A stretch of DNA of 64,000 nt from Chitinophagaceae bacterium (GCA_947447265.1 CANFKC010000022.1:1-64000); one strand, 5' to 3'; shown: positions 34,699 through 44,882, numbered from the stretch's first letter. Notes: generated by a model from the letters alone, not told the origin. Numbers and translations are program-made.

Positions 34699-35676
34699 AT
34701 GCACTTAATAAGAAGAAACAGAATACTCCGCCAATCACCGGCAATACGTGCTATGGTGGCAGAAACGATCATAAAACCATCTGATTTTATTGCGCCACTT
34801 TTCATTGTGGAAGGCACCGGAGTTAAGGAAGAAATATCGTCCATGCAGGGATACTACAGGATGAGCATTGACCTTACTGTAGCTGAAGTAAAAGAATTGT
34901 GGTCATTAGGCATAAAAAGTGTGCTGCTCTTCATTAAGTGCAAAGACGAACTGAAAGACAATAAAGGCACTGAAGCGCTGAACCCTGATGGACTGATGCA
35001 ACGCAGCATTAAAGCCATTAAGAGCGCCTGCCCGGATATTATAGTAATGACCGACGTTGCCCTAGATCCATTTTCTATTTACGGCCATGACGGCATTGTA
35101 GAAAACAACGAAATAGTTAACGACCCTACAGTGGAAGTACTGGCGCAAATGAGCGTAAGCCACGCACAGGCAGGTGCAGACATTATAGCACCCAGCGATA
35201 TGATGGATGGCCGCATACTCGCTATCCGTGATGCGTTGGAGACCGGTGGTTTCACCCGGACCGGCATCATGGCTTATAGCGCCAAATATGCTTCCTGCTT
35301 TTATGGCCCATTCAGGGATGCACTGGATAGCGCCCCTGGCTTTGGCGACAAAAAGACGTACCAGATGGATTACGCCAACCGCCGCGAAGCCGTTAAGGAA
35401 ACTCTTATGGATATTGAGGAAGGTGCTGATATTGTAATGGTAAAACCCGCCATGGCCTACCTTGATATCATTCGTGAAGTAAAAGATGCGGTGGATGTTC
35501 CTGTTAGTGCCTACCATGTAAGCGGCGAGTACGCCATGATAAAGGCGGCGGCAAATATGGGTTGGCTGGATGAGAATAAGGCCATCATGGAATCTTTGAC
35601 CAGCATTAAGCGTGCGGGTGCTGATTTGGTTGCAACTTATTTTGCTAAAAAAGCAGCCATGCTTATTAATGGATAA
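34699..35676 (+). CDS. hemB: Delta-aminolevulinic acid dehydratase (porphobilinogen synthase)
   Basis: 325 residues. Condenses two 5-aminolevulinates to porphobilinogen. Schiff-base lysines lie in YSAKYASCFYGPFR and DIVMVKPAMAYLDI. The metal-site region reads DVALDPFSIYGHDGI, with aspartates instead of the cysteines of the Zn-dependent type, so this is the Mg2+-type enzyme. It follows the HEAT-like gene by 10 bp and ends at a strong bidirectional hairpin. Confidence 0.96.
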   Translation: MHLIRRNRILRQSPAIRAMVAETIIKPSDFIAPLFIVEGTGVKEEISSMQGYYRMSIDLTVAEVKELWSLGIKSVLLFIKCKDELKDNKGTEALNPDGLMQRSIKAIKSACPDIIVMTDVALDPFSIYGHDGIVENNEIVNDPTVEVLAQMSVSHAQAGADIIAPSDMMDGRILAIRDALETGGFTRTGIMAYSAKYASCFYGPFRDALDSAPGFGDKKTYQMDYANRREAVKETLMDIEEGADIVMVKPAMAYLDIIREVKDAVDVPVSAYHVSGEYAMIKAAANMGWLDENKAIMESLTSIKRAGADLVATYFAKKAAMLING

Positions 35677-35700
35677 TTCTCCCCAAATAGCGGTAACACA

Positions 35701-35729
35701 AAAACAGCTGTTCTTAGAACAGCTGTTTT
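35701..35729. terminator. Bidirectional terminator between hemB and metF
   Basis: Perfect 13-bp stem AAAACAGCTGTTC-tta-GAACAGCTGTTTT. The metF stop codon (TTA on the plus strand, 35714-35716) is exactly the three-base loop, so metF ends inside its own terminator. Confidence 0.85.
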
Positions 35730-36667
35730 AATACATTGTAGATAATATCAGGCTTTGAAAGCGTATAGAAGTGCAAAATTGGAGCACCGCTTTTCAACAG
35801 ATCGCGGCATTGTTGTAATAGCCATTCTGTACCCACAATTTCACAATCGGCATCGGTTTTACATTTCATCATTTCCGTGTATAATTCCACCGGGATGTCA
35901 ACATTAAAGATGCGAGGTATACCAGTAAGTTGCTTCTTGTTTGATAGCGGTTTCAGTCCGGGAATTACAGGCACATTAATGCCATGCTCTTTGCACTTAT
36001 TAATATATTCAAAATAGTACTTGTTATCGAAAAACATCTGGGTAGTGATATAATCAGCTCCCAAATCAATTTTACGCTTCAGGTACATAATGTCGGTATC
36101 CAGGTTTGGAGATTCAAAGTGTTTTTCCGGATAGCCTGCAACACCTATACAAAAATCGGTATTCACGCCGTCAAGTATATCATCTTCCATATACTCGCCC
36201 TTATTTAACGATATTATCTGCTTCACCAGATCCTCTGCATACCGATGGCCTTTGGGGTGTGGAGAAAATGTCTTTTCATTTACCGCTGCATCACCACGCA
36301 ACGCCAGCACATTCCTGATACCTACATAATGAAGATCTATAAGCGCGTTTTCTGTTTCTTCTTTACTAAAACCACCGCAAATAAGGTGTGGTATCGCCTC
36401 AACACCATATTTAAACATCAATGCAGCGCAAATACCAACGGTTCCCGGTCTCTTTCTAATTTCCACATGTTCCAGCAGCCCATCGTTTCTCTTCTTTAAT
36501 ATCTGCTCCGCTCTGTGGTATGTTACATTAACAAAAGACGGCTTGAACTCCATAAGTGGGTCCAGGCTTGCATATAACGATTCGATGCTTCTTCCTTTTG
36601 TAGGTGGCAATACTTCAAGCGATATGATAGTCTTTTTCGCTTCGGCTAAATGCTGTGTCAGTTTCAT
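35714..36667 (-). CDS. metF: Methylenetetrahydrofolate reductase
   Basis: 317 residues, TIM-barrel flavoenzyme reducing 5,10-methylene-THF to 5-methyl-THF for methionine synthesis. Family markers: ISLEVLPPTKG (catalytic Glu), FVNVTYHR, NVLALRGD, CIGVAGYPEKH, KIDLGADYITTQMFFDN and PVIPGLKPL. Normal length. Confidence 0.94.
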   Translation of the reverse strand: MKLTQHLAEAKKTIISLEVLPPTKGRSIESLYASLDPLMEFKPSFVNVTYHRAEQILKKRNDGLLEHVEIRKRPGTVGICAALMFKYGVEAIPHLICGGFSKEETENALIDLHYVGIRNVLALRGDAAVNEKTFSPHPKGHRYAEDLVKQIISLNKGEYMEDDILDGVNTDFCIGVAGYPEKHFESPNLDTDIMYLKRKIDLGADYITTQMFFDNKYYFEYINKCKEHGINVPVIPGLKPLSNKKQLTGIPRIFNVDIPVELYTEMMKCKTDADCEIVGTEWLLQQCRDLLKSGAPILHFYTLSKPDIIYNVLKQLF

Positions 36668-36712
36668 ATACGGGTGTAAAAGTAATAATTATTGATCTAA
36701 GCATCGCACTAA

Positions 36713-36739
36713 AAAAGGGGAGCTCGTAGCTCCCCTTTT
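36713..36739 (-). terminator. Terminator of the C1 peptidase gene
   Basis: Hairpin AAAAGGGGAGCT-cgt-AGCTCCCCTTTT with a six-T tail on the minus strand, 26 bp after the stop at 36765. Confidence 0.85.
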
Positions 36740-36764
36740 CAAATAAAATATGCTGTCAGAAAGT

Positions 36765-37964
36765 TTAGTCTCTTTCCCTGTTCAGGTCCATTTTCTTCCT
36801 TAGTTCGTTCGGTACACCATTTTTGTGTAACAGTATAGCTGTCGTCTTGTATTTCACATAGGCTTTTGAAACGTAGATATAGCCCTTGTAATCATTCTTA
36901 TCGCCCCATGAATTCTTAACAATGTAATACTGGCGGCCAATCTGGTCTTTTGCCATGCCTACAATATGCATACCATGGTCATCAGTGGTTTCGTAGTTAT
37001 CGAATGCCTTCTGCCTCATTTCCGGCGTAATATGCCTTTCGTCCATTGGACCATCGAACATGTGCTTCTTTTCAGTGTCATCCATGTCTTCGTAATCCTT
37101 TTCAGGCACAAATGCCACACCATTTTTCCAACTAAAATATTTTTCACTAACATCCGTAGCCCATGCAACCGTGTAACCGTTGTTCACCGCATTGTCAATA
37201 ATGTCAGTAAGGTCATTCATTTTTACGTTGTAAACCTTTTCATACGACCAGTTATCCGGCACCATGAAAGTAGTTTGCTTGTAATACGGAGATGTGGTCA
37301 TTGAACCAAATTCAACATAGTCTTCCGGATGAATGCCGACAACTTCACGCGCAAAACTCTGCGGAGTGTACTTTTTGTGTTCCCATGTAAATGTTTCTGG
37401 TACAGGGCCAAGGTAAGCATCTAACACCGCATCGTAGGCTGTTCTCCATGAAGTGGTCAGTTTGCCGTTATGGTTAGCAACAACAACATCCAGCATCGCT
37501 TTCAGCATTGCCTGAAATTCCGAGAACTTATTCTTATCCGTACCATAATGCAGGCCAGTGTATACCGATTGCGGCATAGCGCCATATTTGGCATACATAT
37601 TCAATACATCATGGCACTCTCCACCGTCGCCCCAGGCAACAGCGCCGTGCATGCGCACATAGTTGGTCGCTTTTTCTTCATACACTCTGCGGGCACTATA
37701 TAACTGTGCCAGTTGAACAGGAGTTTTACCCATGCGCATCATCTCACTTTCCAGGAAGGAATTGGTAGAATAGCTCCAGCAAGTACCCGAACTGGCCTGG
37801 TTCTTCACTGAAGTGTTCTCCAGGTTCACCATCTTCGAAAAAATGTATTTCTTGTCGCTATTCGTATCTGTCTTTTTGTTAGCCTCTAATTTCAAGATCA
37901 GGTTATCTTGCCCGAAAGCTAATACCGGACCCAGGGCAACCAAAAGCAATGTCAGTTTTTTCAT
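36765..37964 (-). CDS. Secreted C1-family cysteine aminopeptidase (bleomycin hydrolase/PepC type)
   Basis: 399 residues. A signal peptide (MKKLTLLLVALGPVLAFGQ) precedes the peptidase. The oxyanion Gln56 and catalytic Cys62 are in KNQASSGTCWSYS, the catalytic His about 330 in DDHGMHIVGM, and Asn about 351 in VKNSWGD. Bleomycin-hydrolase-type enzymes are usually cytosolic hexamers; a secreted form is frequent in Bacteroidota and suggests periplasmic or extracellular peptide trimming. It is single and has its own terminator. Confidence 0.9.
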   Translation of the reverse strand: MKKLTLLLVALGPVLAFGQDNLILKLEANKKTDTNSDKKYIFSKMVNLENTSVKNQASSGTCWSYSTNSFLESEMMRMGKTPVQLAQLYSARRVYEEKATNYVRMHGAVAWGDGGECHDVLNMYAKYGAMPQSVYTGLHYGTDKNKFSEFQAMLKAMLDVVVANHNGKLTTSWRTAYDAVLDAYLGPVPETFTWEHKKYTPQSFAREVVGIHPEDYVEFGSMTTSPYYKQTTFMVPDNWSYEKVYNVKMNDLTDIIDNAVNNGYTVAWATDVSEKYFSWKNGVAFVPEKDYEDMDDTEKKHMFDGPMDERHITPEMRQKAFDNYETTDDHGMHIVGMAKDQIGRQYYIVKNSWGDKNDYKGYIYVSKAYVKYKTTAILLHKNGVPNELRKKMDLNRERD

Positions 37965-38162
37965 TATTAAGTTTGTAAGATGAGAAATGGATTACAAATG
38001 TACCTAAATCAGCGAAAAATACTAGTGCCCTTACGCAGGAATTAGAAAATCACCCGTTTCGCGTTATTGACCATCGTAAGCATACTTTTCGTAAGGCAAA
38101 AAAGCAAACTGAACGAAATGCTATAATCTTACTCCAAATTTCTATTCTTGTGTTAGTTTCAG

Positions 38163-38170
38163 TATATTTG
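38163..38170 (+). promoter_or_regulatory. Predicted -7 element for the transglycosylase gene
   Basis: TATATTTG, 35 bp before the ATG at 38206. Confidence 0.4.
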
Positions 38171-38205
38171 GTTTCTTTCCTCACCATTTTAGCAACTACT
38201 GATTA

Positions 38206-39132
38206 ATGATAATAAAGAAGCTGCCATTAGTTTATTTCATCTCCGGCCTTGCACTGGGTATAGCAATTGTTGCCTTTGTGGCTTCGGGCCGTATAGACCC
38301 TGCAACCCCAGCTGTCGATGTAAGTAAAGATGGGAAACCCCTTTTTAAGTATTATGCTCCCGAATTACCCACTTCACTCGATTTTAGCGGAGAACAGGTG
38401 CCATTGGATAAATGGGAGGTTAAAGAAAGACTGGACCGCGAATTACTGAGCAATTATTACCTGCATGGCAGCCAACTCTATATTCTTAAACTTGCGGGAA
38501 GGTATATGCCTATTATTGAGGAGCGGCTTAAAGCCAATGGCGTACCAGACGATTTTAAGTATGTATGCGTAGCAGAAAGTTCCTTACAACAAAACGCACT
38601 TTCTGGAGTAGGGGCGGCAAGCTTCTGGCAATTCATGAAAGATACCGGCCCTTCTTACGGATTAGAAATTAACGAAGAAGTTGATGAGCGCTTTAATGCC
38701 GTTAAAGCAACCGATGCGGCATGTAAATACTTTATACAGGCGCACGAAAAATTCCACTCCTGGACAGCAGCAGCGGCATCCTACAATTGCGGGCAGGGCG
38801 GTTATAGCAAGCAAGCAGATTACCAGGGCTCCAACAATTATTACGACTTAATATTTCCTGACGAGACCAACCGTTATGTCTTCAGGATCCTGGCGCTGAA
38901 ATATCTGCTCAGCAACCCAAAGAAAATGGGTAATATTTTAGAACCGTCGGAGGAATATAAACCACTCAAAAGCCGAATGGTAGAAGTAGACAAAACTATT
39001 GAAGACCTGGCAGATTGGGCTAAAACGAACAATACCAACTATAAAATGCTGAAGATATATAACTCTTGGTTACGTGCCCACAAACTCACTGTAAAGGGTG
39101 GTAAAAAATACCAGGTTTTACTACCTGCTTAG
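38206..39132 (+). CDS. Membrane-bound lytic murein transglycosylase (MltD-like)
   Basis: 308 residues. One N-terminal membrane segment (LVYFISGLALGIAIVAFVA), then an SLT/GH23 domain at about 115-250 with the catalytic glutamate in KYVCVAESSLQQNALS, the family block GAASFWQFMKDTGPSYGL and AAAASYNCGQGG. The C-terminal 50 residues look like a LysM-like or linker segment. It cleaves peptidoglycan glycan strands. Spacing of 72 bp suggests co-transcription with the next gene. Confidence 0.88.
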   Translation: MIIKKLPLVYFISGLALGIAIVAFVASGRIDPATPAVDVSKDGKPLFKYYAPELPTSLDFSGEQVPLDKWEVKERLDRELLSNYYLHGSQLYILKLAGRYMPIIEERLKANGVPDDFKYVCVAESSLQQNALSGVGAASFWQFMKDTGPSYGLEINEEVDERFNAVKATDAACKYFIQAHEKFHSWTAAAASYNCGQGGYSKQADYQGSNNYYDLIFPDETNRYVFRILALKYLLSNPKKMGNILEPSEEYKPLKSRMVEVDKTIEDLADWAKTNNTNYKMLKIYNSWLRAHKLTVKGGKKYQVLLPA

Positions 39133-39204
39133 CACATAAAATATTGGTTTTGAATAAGATAATATACGCTAGTTAACTGAAAACAAAAGCATTATTTAAT
39201 TTCA

Positions 39205-41616
39205 ATGAAGCAAATTGCGGGTTTCCTGGTCGCTGTTATAACGTTTGGCTTGGTGTGGTTAATGGACCACCCCATAAATAATGGGGCATTGCCTCCATTG
39301 GGGCGACTCATAGACCCGGTAAACGGATGCCTCGCCAATGCAGAACCTGCGGATAAAGATTTTAATGCTGCACTCAATTTCCCTAAACTGCACCAAAAAG
39401 TTCAGGTGTGGATAGATGACCGCATGGTACCACATATCCATGCAGAAAATGACTACGACCTTTATTACGTTGAAGGATATATACATGCCAGCAATCGGTT
39501 ATGGCAAATGGATATGGAAACCCGGGCAGCCGGGGGACGTGTAAGCGAAGTGATTGGGGAAAAGGGACTGGCATACGACCGCCTACAACGCCGCAAAGGC
39601 ATGGTTTTCGCGGCAGAAAATTCTCTAAAAGAAATGGAGAAAGAGCCGCGGACAAAAACTATGCTGGACGCCTATACTGACGGCGTTAATCAATTCATCG
39701 GTACCTTAAAATACCGCGACTATCCACTGGAATATAAAATAATGGGCTTCTGCCCGGAACAATGGACTAATATAAAGAGTGCATTGTTAATGAAGTATAT
39801 GGCCGACGACCTTACCGGCGGTTCAAATGATATACCACTTACTTACCTGAGGGAAGTGCTTTCACCTGAAATTTTCCAGTTGTTGTATCCTTCGAGCATA
39901 AAGGGCTCATCTACTGTCATTCCGGCTGGTACCGTATTTGACAAACCATCGCTCACCCGCCCTGCCGCACCGGCCGACACCGTATTTCCGCACTTTAGTA
40001 AGAAGGATTTCAAAACCGCTAACGAAGATGGTATAGGTAGCAACAACTGGGCAGTGAGCGGTAGCCGGACCCAAAGTGGTGCACCTATTTTATGCGACGA
40101 TCCACACCTGGGTTTACACATGCCGTCACTATGGTTTGAGGCCCAGCTGCAAACGCCAGAAATGAATGTATATGGTGTTTCATTGCCCGGCGCACCCGGT
40201 ATTATAATTGGGTTTAATGATAGCATCAGCTGGGGTTTTACTAATAACTACCGCGATGTGAAAGACTACTTCCTGATTAAAAGAGTAGCCGGAAGCCGTG
40301 ATAAATACTGGTTGGATGGCGAGGAGAAGACATTCACCCAAAGAATGGAACTTATTAAAGTAAAAAATAGCAAAGACTTTATTGATACCGTTAGCTACTC
40401 CGTTCATGGCCCGCTCCAATATGACGAGCACTATGCCGCAGATGGCGGTTTAGATAAACCACTGGCCATGTGCTGGATGGGGCATAAGGCCACAAATGAA
40501 CTTTTGGCCGTTTACCTCATGAACAGGGCGAAAGACTACAACAGTTTCGTAGAAGGTATTATTAACTTTCAGTGCCCTGGCCAGAGCATGATTTATGCTG
40601 ACAGGGCTGGGAACATTGCACTCTGGGGGCAGGGGCAATTCATAAACAAATGGAAAGACCAGGGACGTTTTATATTGGACGGTAGCAAGAAAAGTGCAAT
40701 GTGGGGCGAACTCATTCCGCCAAAAGAAAACCCACATGCGTTGAACCCGGCACAGGGCTATCTGGCATCAGCCAACCAATGCGTAACCGATAGTACCTAC
40801 CCCTACTCCTACAATGGCGACTATATTGAATTCAGAGGATGGCGCGTGAACCAGCTATTAGCAGCCAACCCGAAAGCAACGGTACAGGATATGTTTGCCA
40901 TGCAAAATGATACTTATTCTATACTTGCGGCCAACACACTCCCCATTATGCTTAAATATCTGCAGGCAAACCTTAGTGGCAGGGAAAAGGAATACGCTGA
41001 TAAGCTTCGCAATTGGGATCATAAGCTTTCTGCCGAAGGTGTAGAAGCAAGCATATACCAGGTTTGGTGGTATTATTTCTACAGCAAAGTTTGGTCGGGT
41101 TTCAGCAATGTACCATCCCTCTACTATCCCCTACCCGAAAGAACAATGCAATTACTTCAAGCCGCAGACTCCGGCAAATTGAACGTAAAGCAATTCGATA
41201 ACCTTAGTGGCTTAATGCAAAACAGTTTTAAACAAACTATGGATAGCCTTAAAAAGGCAGAAAAGAACGGTCTGCAATGGTATAATGTAAAAAACACATC
41301 AGTAACACATCTCACCAAATTGCCGGCATTCAGTTTCGATCATTTTAAGATTGGCGGCTGGGGCAATACGCTTAATGCCGCGAAAAAAGACCATGGCCCA
41401 TCATGGCGCATGGTAGTGCAAATGGGCAAAAATGAAATTGAAGCCTATGGCGTTTATCCTGGTGGGCAGTCAGGCAATCCGGGAAGTAAGTATTATGCCA
41501 CCTTCCTTAACGACTGGGCGGCGGGTAAATATTACAGATTGCTCTTTTTGCCAAACAGCGCGGAGCAGGCCAATAAAGCCATCACTTATAAAATGCAGAT
41601 TACAAACAACAAATAA
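39205..41616 (+). CDS. Penicillin acylase family Ntn-hydrolase
   Basis: 803 residues with an N-terminal hydrophobic anchor (IAGFLVAVITFGLVWLM). The alpha-chain region has VPHIHAENDYDLYYVEGYIHASNRLWQMD. The nucleophilic serine that becomes the beta-chain N-terminus after self-cleavage is in GIGSNNWAVSG (about residue 278). Further motifs: LLCDDPHLGLHMPSLWFE-type block (ILCDDPHLGLHMPS) and GGQSGNPGSKYY. The family hydrolyses amide bonds of beta-lactams or acyl-homoserine lactones; the real substrate is unknown. Confidence 0.9.
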   Translation: MKQIAGFLVAVITFGLVWLMDHPINNGALPPLGRLIDPVNGCLANAEPADKDFNAALNFPKLHQKVQVWIDDRMVPHIHAENDYDLYYVEGYIHASNRLWQMDMETRAAGGRVSEVIGEKGLAYDRLQRRKGMVFAAENSLKEMEKEPRTKTMLDAYTDGVNQFIGTLKYRDYPLEYKIMGFCPEQWTNIKSALLMKYMADDLTGGSNDIPLTYLREVLSPEIFQLLYPSSIKGSSTVIPAGTVFDKPSLTRPAAPADTVFPHFSKKDFKTANEDGIGSNNWAVSGSRTQSGAPILCDDPHLGLHMPSLWFEAQLQTPEMNVYGVSLPGAPGIIIGFNDSISWGFTNNYRDVKDYFLIKRVAGSRDKYWLDGEEKTFTQRMELIKVKNSKDFIDTVSYSVHGPLQYDEHYAADGGLDKPLAMCWMGHKATNELLAVYLMNRAKDYNSFVEGIINFQCPGQSMIYADRAGNIALWGQGQFINKWKDQGRFILDGSKKSAMWGELIPPKENPHALNPAQGYLASANQCVTDSTYPYSYNGDYIEFRGWRVNQLLAANPKATVQDMFAMQNDTYSILAANTLPIMLKYLQANLSGREKEYADKLRNWDHKLSAEGVEASIYQVWWYYFYSKVWSGFSNVPSLYYPLPERTMQLLQAADSGKLNVKQFDNLSGLMQNSFKQTMDSLKKAEKNGLQWYNVKNTSVTHLTKLPAFSFDHFKIGGWGNTLNAAKKDHGPSWRMVVQMGKNEIEAYGVYPGGQSGNPGSKYYATFLNDWAAGKYYRLLFLPNSAEQANKAITYKMQITNNK

Positions 41617-41668
41617 CAATAACAGGCTCTTGCGTTCTTATTCTTAAATGTAAATCAACTACTGAAAA

Positions 41669-42037
41669 ATGCGCTTCTTTATATTGCTGCTGCTCATACT
41701 TGTTATTACACCCGTTGCGGAGTATTTCTTTCCGTGGTGGATGATAGCTCTGGTGCCGTTTTCCTTTGCCCTCGCAATGAATATTAGGGGTGGAGTCTCT
41801 TTTCTTGCGGGCTTTCTGGGCATTGCTATATTCTGGTACGTAGTTGCACTTAGGAATGATATACCCAACAAGCACCTGCTGTCACATCGCATGTCAGTGC
41901 TATTTAAGTTACACGATTATGGTTTGTTCCTCATTGTAACTGCATCTATTGGGGGGCTAATCGGGGGACTTTCGGCTTGGTCTGGCTCTTTGTTAAGGGT
42001 AAGAAAGCACCCTAACCAGGTAATTTACGGCAAATAA
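41669..42037 (+). CDS. Small unknown membrane protein
   Basis: 122 residues with three or four predicted helices, the first directly at the N-terminus (FFILLLLILVITPVAEYFF). No recognisable domain. It is 52 bp after the acylase gene and 17 bp before the YdeI-like gene, so probably in the same transcript. Confidence 0.65.
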   Translation: MRFFILLLLILVITPVAEYFFPWWMIALVPFSFALAMNIRGGVSFLAGFLGIAIFWYVVALRNDIPNKHLLSHRMSVLFKLHDYGLFLIVTASIGGLIGGLSAWSGSLLRVRKHPNQVIYGK

Positions 42038-42054
42038 AAAATCAATACCTCAAA

Positions 42055-42516
42055 ATGAGCAATTCTAAAATAACATTCAAAACAACATTGTTACTGGCAA
42101 AGAAAACCGCAACGGGAATTTGCGTGCCAGACAATATTGTAGAACGATTAGGTGCAGGTAAAAAACCACCCGTAAAGGTTACTATAAACGGATATACCTA
42201 TCGGAGCACCATAGCAGTAATGGGCGGCGTATTTATGGTAGGCGTAAGTGCAGAAGTGCGTGAAAAAGCTGGTGTAAGTGGCGGTGATGAAATTACCGTG
42301 GACCTGGAATTAGATACTGAACCACGGGAATTGGAATTGCCTGCTGATTTCAAAGCGGCCCTCAATAGCAATAATGCTGCAAAAGCTTTTTTTGAAGGAC
42401 TATCCCATAGCAACAAACAAAGGTTTGTATTACCGATAGGTCAGGCTAAAACAGAAGAAACGCGCCAGAGAAGGATTAAAAAAGCCATCACTGACTTGGC
42501 GGAAGGTAAAAAATAA
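42055..42516 (+). CDS. DUF1905/YdeI-like protein
   Basis: 153 residues. An N-terminal DUF1905 beta-barrel-like domain (about 5-95; KPPVKVTINGYTYRSTIAVMGG, GVSGGDEITVDLELD) is followed by a YdeI-type C-terminus (LPADFKAALNSNNAAKAFFE, then QRRIKKAITDLAEGKK). YdeI relatives have been tied to bacteriocin or antimicrobial-peptide tolerance; that role is only a family note here. Confidence 0.82.
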   Translation: MSNSKITFKTTLLLAKKTATGICVPDNIVERLGAGKKPPVKVTINGYTYRSTIAVMGGVFMVGVSAEVREKAGVSGGDEITVDLELDTEPRELELPADFKAALNSNNAAKAFFEGLSHSNKQRFVLPIGQAKTEETRQRRIKKAITDLAEGKK

Positions 42517-42523
42517 GCTCTAA

Positions 42524-42823
42524 TTACCGGAAACGGCTATTGCTGTTGTTACCATCAAATCGGTCGCGGTACTGGTAGCCATCGTCTGAACCTCTTCGGC
42601 TTTTTATAGCGTCTATCAATGCGTCGTTTCTTTTATCAGCCTTACCCTGAAAATAAGAAACAACGGCCCAGATTGCTAATATTGCCCAAACTAAAAATCC
42701 AAAGCCAAAAAGAATAGTAGTCAGGAATGCCAACATCTGTAAGAGAATGGCTACGATGCCAGACAGGAATTTGCCACGCAAAATAAAAGACAGTCCAGGG
42801 AAAATAATGGCGATAAGAAGCAT
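42524..42823 (-). CDS. Small membrane protein, possibly YqaE/Pmp3-like
   Basis: 99 residues. Two or three hydrophobic segments (IIFPGLSFILRGKFLSG, LLQMLAFLTTILFGFG, VWAILAIWAVVSYF) resemble the Pmp3/YqaE arrangement, then a charged, Arg/Asn-rich tail. Converges with the preceding gene (7 bp). The family link is tentative. Confidence 0.6.
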   Translation of the reverse strand: MLLIAIIFPGLSFILRGKFLSGIVAILLQMLAFLTTILFGFGFLVWAILAIWAVVSYFQGKADKRNDALIDAIKSRRGSDDGYQYRDRFDGNNSNSRFR

Positions 42824-42999
42824 GGTGCAGGTACGTTATTTACAAAGATTATAAAAATGCTGGAAACATTCACTCTGCCGGCTTAAATTATAGCTGTAGC
42901 CAGGCAACAATTTTCATGTTTCGCCATAAAATGAAAATCTCTTTACAAACTTGTCGGTATACGGTGGTAAATTGCACCCTCAATACGGCATAAACTACC

Positions 43000-44289
43000 A
43001 TGGCAACACAAAGAACAACCAGCACTGCACTTTTCGATCGCGCACAATTAAGTATACCGGGTGGTGTAAACTCACCGGTAAGGGCATTTAAAAGCGTTGG
43101 TGGCATACCTGTGTTCATGAAAAAGGCAAAAGGCGCCTATATGTATGATGCTGATGGCAACAGTTACATTGACTACATCAACTCATGGGGACCTATGATA
43201 CTTGGCCATGCATTTGAACCCGTGGTAAAAGCCATACAGGAAAAAGCACCGGACTCTATGTCTTTTGGCGCACCAACCGAACTGGAGATAGAAATGGCAG
43301 AGCTCATAAAAAGCATGGCTCCAAATGTGGATCTGGTGCGTATGGTGAGCAGCGGCACAGAAGCTTGCATGAGCGCTTTGCGCCTGGCACGAGGCTATAC
43401 AGGAAGAAATAAATTCATAAAATTCGAGGGTTGCTATCACGGGCATGCTGATGCTTTTTTAGTAAAAGCAGGCAGCGGTGTAGCTACCTTTAATATACAA
43501 ACTATACCTGGTATTACAGCCGGAGTATCGATGGATACCCTTACGGCACCATACAATAATATTGATGCTGTGAACCAACTGGTAGCAGCAAACAAAGGTG
43601 AAATTGCCGCCATTATTATAGAGCCTGTCGCAGGTAACATGGGCTGCATTCCACCCGCGCCCGGCTATCTGGAAGGCCTGCGCGCAATTTGCGACGCAGA
43701 AGGTATAGTGCTGATATTTGATGAGGTTATGACCGGCTTCAGGCTGGCTGCGGGTGGCGCACAGGAAAGGCTTGGCGTTAATGCCGACCTTGTTACCTAC
43801 GGTAAGGTAATAGGTGGCGGTATGCCGGTTGGTGCATTCGGTGGCAAAAAGGAAATTATGCAGCACATTGCTCCACTGGGCAACGTATACCAGGCCGGTA
43901 CTTTGAGCGGCAACCCAATAGCCATGATTGCCGGTTATACCATGCTCAAGACCCTGAAAGACAACCCATCCATCTACAAGGAACTGGAAGATAAAACAGC
44001 TACCCTGCATAAAGGCCTTGATGAAGTATTGAAAAACGTCAATTCACCCTACACTATTAACAGGTTAGGCTCTATGATAAGCGTACACTTCAGCGAAAAG
44101 CCTGTTACCAATTTTACCGATGCTGCGGAAGCCAACAATGCGCTCTTCAACCAGTTCTTCCACCACATGCTGAATGAGGGCATTTACCTGCCACCTTCAG
44201 CTTATGAAACCTGGTTTATCAGCACTGCCATAAGCGCAAGCGATATTGACAGAACAATTGAAGTAGCAGGGAAGTTTTTTAAGAACTAA
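43000..44289 (+). CDS. hemL: Glutamate-1-semialdehyde 2,1-aminomutase
   Basis: 429 residues, PLP enzyme converting glutamate-1-semialdehyde to 5-aminolevulinate, the step after HemA. The PLP lysine lies in [17 protein letters not shown]; other motifs are [38 protein letters not shown] and QAGTLSGNP. Normal length. It completes the C5 route from glutamyl-tRNA within the window. Confidence 0.96.
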   Translation: MATQRTTSTALFDRAQLSIPGGVNSPVRAFKSVGGIPVFMKKAKGAYMYDADGNSYIDYINSWGPMILGHAFEPVVKAIQEKAPDSMSFGAPTELEIEMAELIKSMAPNVDLVRMVSSGTEACMSALRLARGYTGRNKFIKFEGCYHGHADAFLVKAGSGVATFNIQTIPGITAGVSMDTLTAPYNNIDAVNQLVAANKGEIAAIIIEPVAGNMGCIPPAPGYLEGLRAICDAEGIVLIFDEVMTGFRLAAGGAQERLGVNADLVTYGKVIGGGMPVGAFGGKKEIMQHIAPLGNVYQAGTLSGNPIAMIAGYTMLKTLKDNPSIYKELEDKTATLHKGLDEVLKNVNSPYTINRLGSMISVHFSEKPVTNFTDAAEANNALFNQFFHHMLNEGIYLPPSAYETWFISTAISASDIDRTIEVAGKFFKN

Positions 44290-44300
44290 ATGACGGTGGA

Positions 44301-44882
44301 TTAGTTATCAGAAAATAATTCGCTTAGATCTAAAACAAAACCAGGCAAAATTGACGAATGCAAAATATCTCCCGTAGCCAGGGGCCTTTCGGAAGTAAAT
44401 TTTTCATTTCTTAGCGTATACACCAAGATTGTTTCATATAATGGGGATACTATCCAGTATTCCTTCACACCTGCCTCTTCATAAATCTCATATTTCTTGT
44501 TCATCTCCTTTGTGGTGTTTCCCGGCGAAAGAATTTCCACGATGATATCCGGTGCACCGTTACACCCCCTGCTATCCAGCTTGGTAGTATCGCAAACTAC
44601 GCAGAGGTCCGGCTGAAGAACAGTGACAATATCTTCATCTTCTTTCGATTTTATCGGGAAACGGACATCAAATGGTGCTGAAAATAGCTGGCATGATTGC
44701 CTTTCTAAAAAGACACCAAGCTTAATTATCATTTTTCTTGTTATTACCTGATGTAGCAAATTGGGAGCCGGAGCCATTGCAAATATCTTGCCCTTAATTA
44801 GCTCAACCCGCTCTTCAAGATTCCACTTAAAGTAATCAGCATAAGTATACACTTTATTCAAATCCAGGTCAGCCAACCGCAT
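44301..44882 (-). CDS. Uma2 family (DUF820) putative nuclease
   Basis: 193 residues with the PD-(D/E)xK-like pattern of the family: VLQPDLCVVCD, GAPDIIVEILSPGN and EEAGVKEYWIVSP. The N-terminal helix region FKWNLEERVELIKGKIF is also typical. Uma2 proteins are numerous in some bacteria and of unclear role, possibly linked to mobile DNA. It converges with hemL (11 bp). Confidence 0.88.
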   Translation of the reverse strand: MRLADLDLNKVYTYADYFKWNLEERVELIKGKIFAMAPAPNLLHQVITRKMIIKLGVFLERQSCQLFSAPFDVRFPIKSKEDEDIVTVLQPDLCVVCDTTKLDSRGCNGAPDIIVEILSPGNTTKEMNKKYEIYEEAGVKEYWIVSPLYETILVYTLRNEKFTSERPLATGDILHSSILPGFVLDLSELFSDN

